In this document: positions 4,837 to 5,487 of the stretch, piece by piece
Position numbering within the stretch: position 1 is the first letter of the stretch
Layout of the letters: each line of letters opens with the position of its first letter
NCBI GenBank assembly: GCA_029879665.1
Contig: JAOUPW010000165.1
Coordinates: 1 to 5,487 of the forward strand
Direction: 5' to 3'
DNA: 5,487 bases
Source: Rhodospirillales bacterium
Lineage (GTDB): Bacteria; Pseudomonadota; Alphaproteobacteria; Rhodospirillales; JAOUPW01
Position numbers and translations under genes: made by a program
Notes under the pieces: model-generated
The model's database searches: none
What the model was told of the DNA's origin: nothing
Seen by the model: the letters and a program-made list of their open reading frames with translations, nothing else

Positions 4837-5487
4837 TCACGCTTCAGCGGCGACGGGTGACGCCGTCCGCGTTCGCTGCGGCGCGCCGACACGGTGACGC
4901 CGGTCGCTGAGGCTGATGGCGCTGCCCCCGACCATGATCAGAAGGCCGGCCCAGATCCAGACGATCAGGGGATTGAAAAAGATCCGGGTAACATAGCCGC
5001 CGGTCTTTTCATCCGGGTCGCCGATCACCACGTACAGGTCGCCCAGGAAGGTGCTGTGGATGGCGGCCTCGGTGGTGGGACGTCCCTGCACCGGGTATTT
5101 TCGGTTTTCCGGAATCAGCGTCACGATCTGCTTTCCGTCCTTGCGCACGGTGAACCGCCCCTCGGTGGCGAAATAATTGGGGCCCTGGGTCTCGCGCACG
5201 TTTTCGAAGGTGTAGTCGTAACCGGCGACGGTGACCATTTCACCCGGCTTCATCACCTGCACGCTTTCCACTTTCCATGCGGCCGCACCGACCATGCCGG
5301 CGACCGCGATGCCAAGCCCGGCGTGGGCGATGGTCATGCCCCAGGTGGCGCGGGGCAGGCCCATCAGCCGCCGGAGCGAATCCAGCGGGAGAGAACTGAA
5401 CAGCTTGATCCGGTCGGCCAGTTCGGCCAGCGTGCCGAAGATCAGCCACGCCGCCATGCCCATGCCGAGTACGGCCAACAGCGGACC
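4837..5487 (-). CDS. ccmF: Heme lyase subunit CcmF, C-terminal part (runs off right edge)
   Basis: CcmF is the large multi-pass inner-membrane protein that takes heme from holo-CcmE and attaches it to apocytochrome c. Only the last 216 residues are in the window; the frame is open to the edge. The fragment shows membrane segments (about 4-20, 51-70 and 172-192), WGMTIAHAGLGIAVAG (49-64), whose His55 probably matches the heme b ligand near the C-terminus of E. coli CcmF, and the family's last periplasmic loop: GPNYFATEGRFTV (102-114), RKYPVQGRPTTEAAIHST (129-146) and GDLYVVIGD (149-157). It ends with WIWAGLLIMVGGSAISLSDR (177-196) and the usual basic RHRVGAP. The WWD heme-binding domain lies outside. 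The stop is 10 bp before ccmG, and the ccmE gene would be expected upstream. Confidence 0.96.
   Translation of the reverse strand, partial: GPLLAVLGMGMAAWLIFGTLAELADRIKLFSSLPLDSLRRLMGLPRATWGMTIAHAGLGIAVAGMVGAAAWKVESVQVMKPGEMVTVAGYDYTFENVRETQGPNYFATEGRFTVRKDGKQIVTLIPENRKYPVQGRPTTEAAIHSTFLGDLYVVIGDPDEKTGGYVTRIFFNPLIVWIWAGLLIMVGGSAISLSDRRHRVGAPQRTRTASPVAAEA

Noticed and set aside
4827..4892. Longer start for ccmG overlapping the ccmF 3' end
   Set aside because: It would place a 22-residue basic stretch in front of the membrane anchor. The start at 4826, 10 bp after the ccmF stop, gives a standard CcmG N-terminus.
4305..4910. 201-codon open frame on the plus strand
   Set aside because: It is antisense to ccmG and the end of ccmF, and the product resembles no protein family. 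It is a shadow of the real genes.

Overview
The window looks like a stretch of chromosome from an alphaproteobacterium, most likely of Rhodospirillales type. The reasons are a short CcmH separate from CcmI, the ccmF-ccmG-ccmH-ccmI order, and alphaproteobacterial-style residues in phosphoglycerate kinase (for example WNGPFGAFE). The genus cannot be fixed from the sequence alone. Every supported gene is on the minus strand, so transcription runs from right to left.

Layout in the direction of transcription: the 3' end of ccmF enters at the right edge (5487-4837). It is followed by ccmG (4826-4272), ccmH (4275-3796) and ccmI (3799-2606). ccmG/ccmH and ccmH/ccmI each share a 4-bp stop/start overlap (ATGA and GTGA), and ccmF/ccmG are 10 bp apart. 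After 56 bp comes a small membrane b-type cytochrome of the cytochrome b561 / COG3658 type (2549-1872). A 122-bp gap holds overlapping inverted repeats, a T-run and short direct repeats, and leads into a complete phosphoglycerate kinase gene, pgk (1748-531). A very AT-rich 349-bp spacer (530-182) contains a perfect DnaA box. The 5' part of an unidentified glutamine/alanine-rich protein gene (181-1) runs off the left edge.

The ccm genes encode the heme-ligation end of cytochrome c maturation System I. CcmF carries out heme transfer and ligation, CcmG is the membrane-anchored thioredoxin-like reductant, CcmH is the CXXC apocytochrome thiol partner, and CcmI is the TPR chaperone that presents the apocytochrome. 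The b-type cytochrome just downstream may be co-transcribed with them, but no functional link can be shown here. pgk is a glycolysis/gluconeogenesis enzyme and probably starts or attenuates its own transcription in the 1749-1871 gap.

Most of the window is ordinary housekeeping DNA, and I do not see a clearly new biological system. The places worth a second look are the AT-rich spacer with the DnaA box, the glutamine-rich protein at the left edge, and the structured leader in front of pgk.
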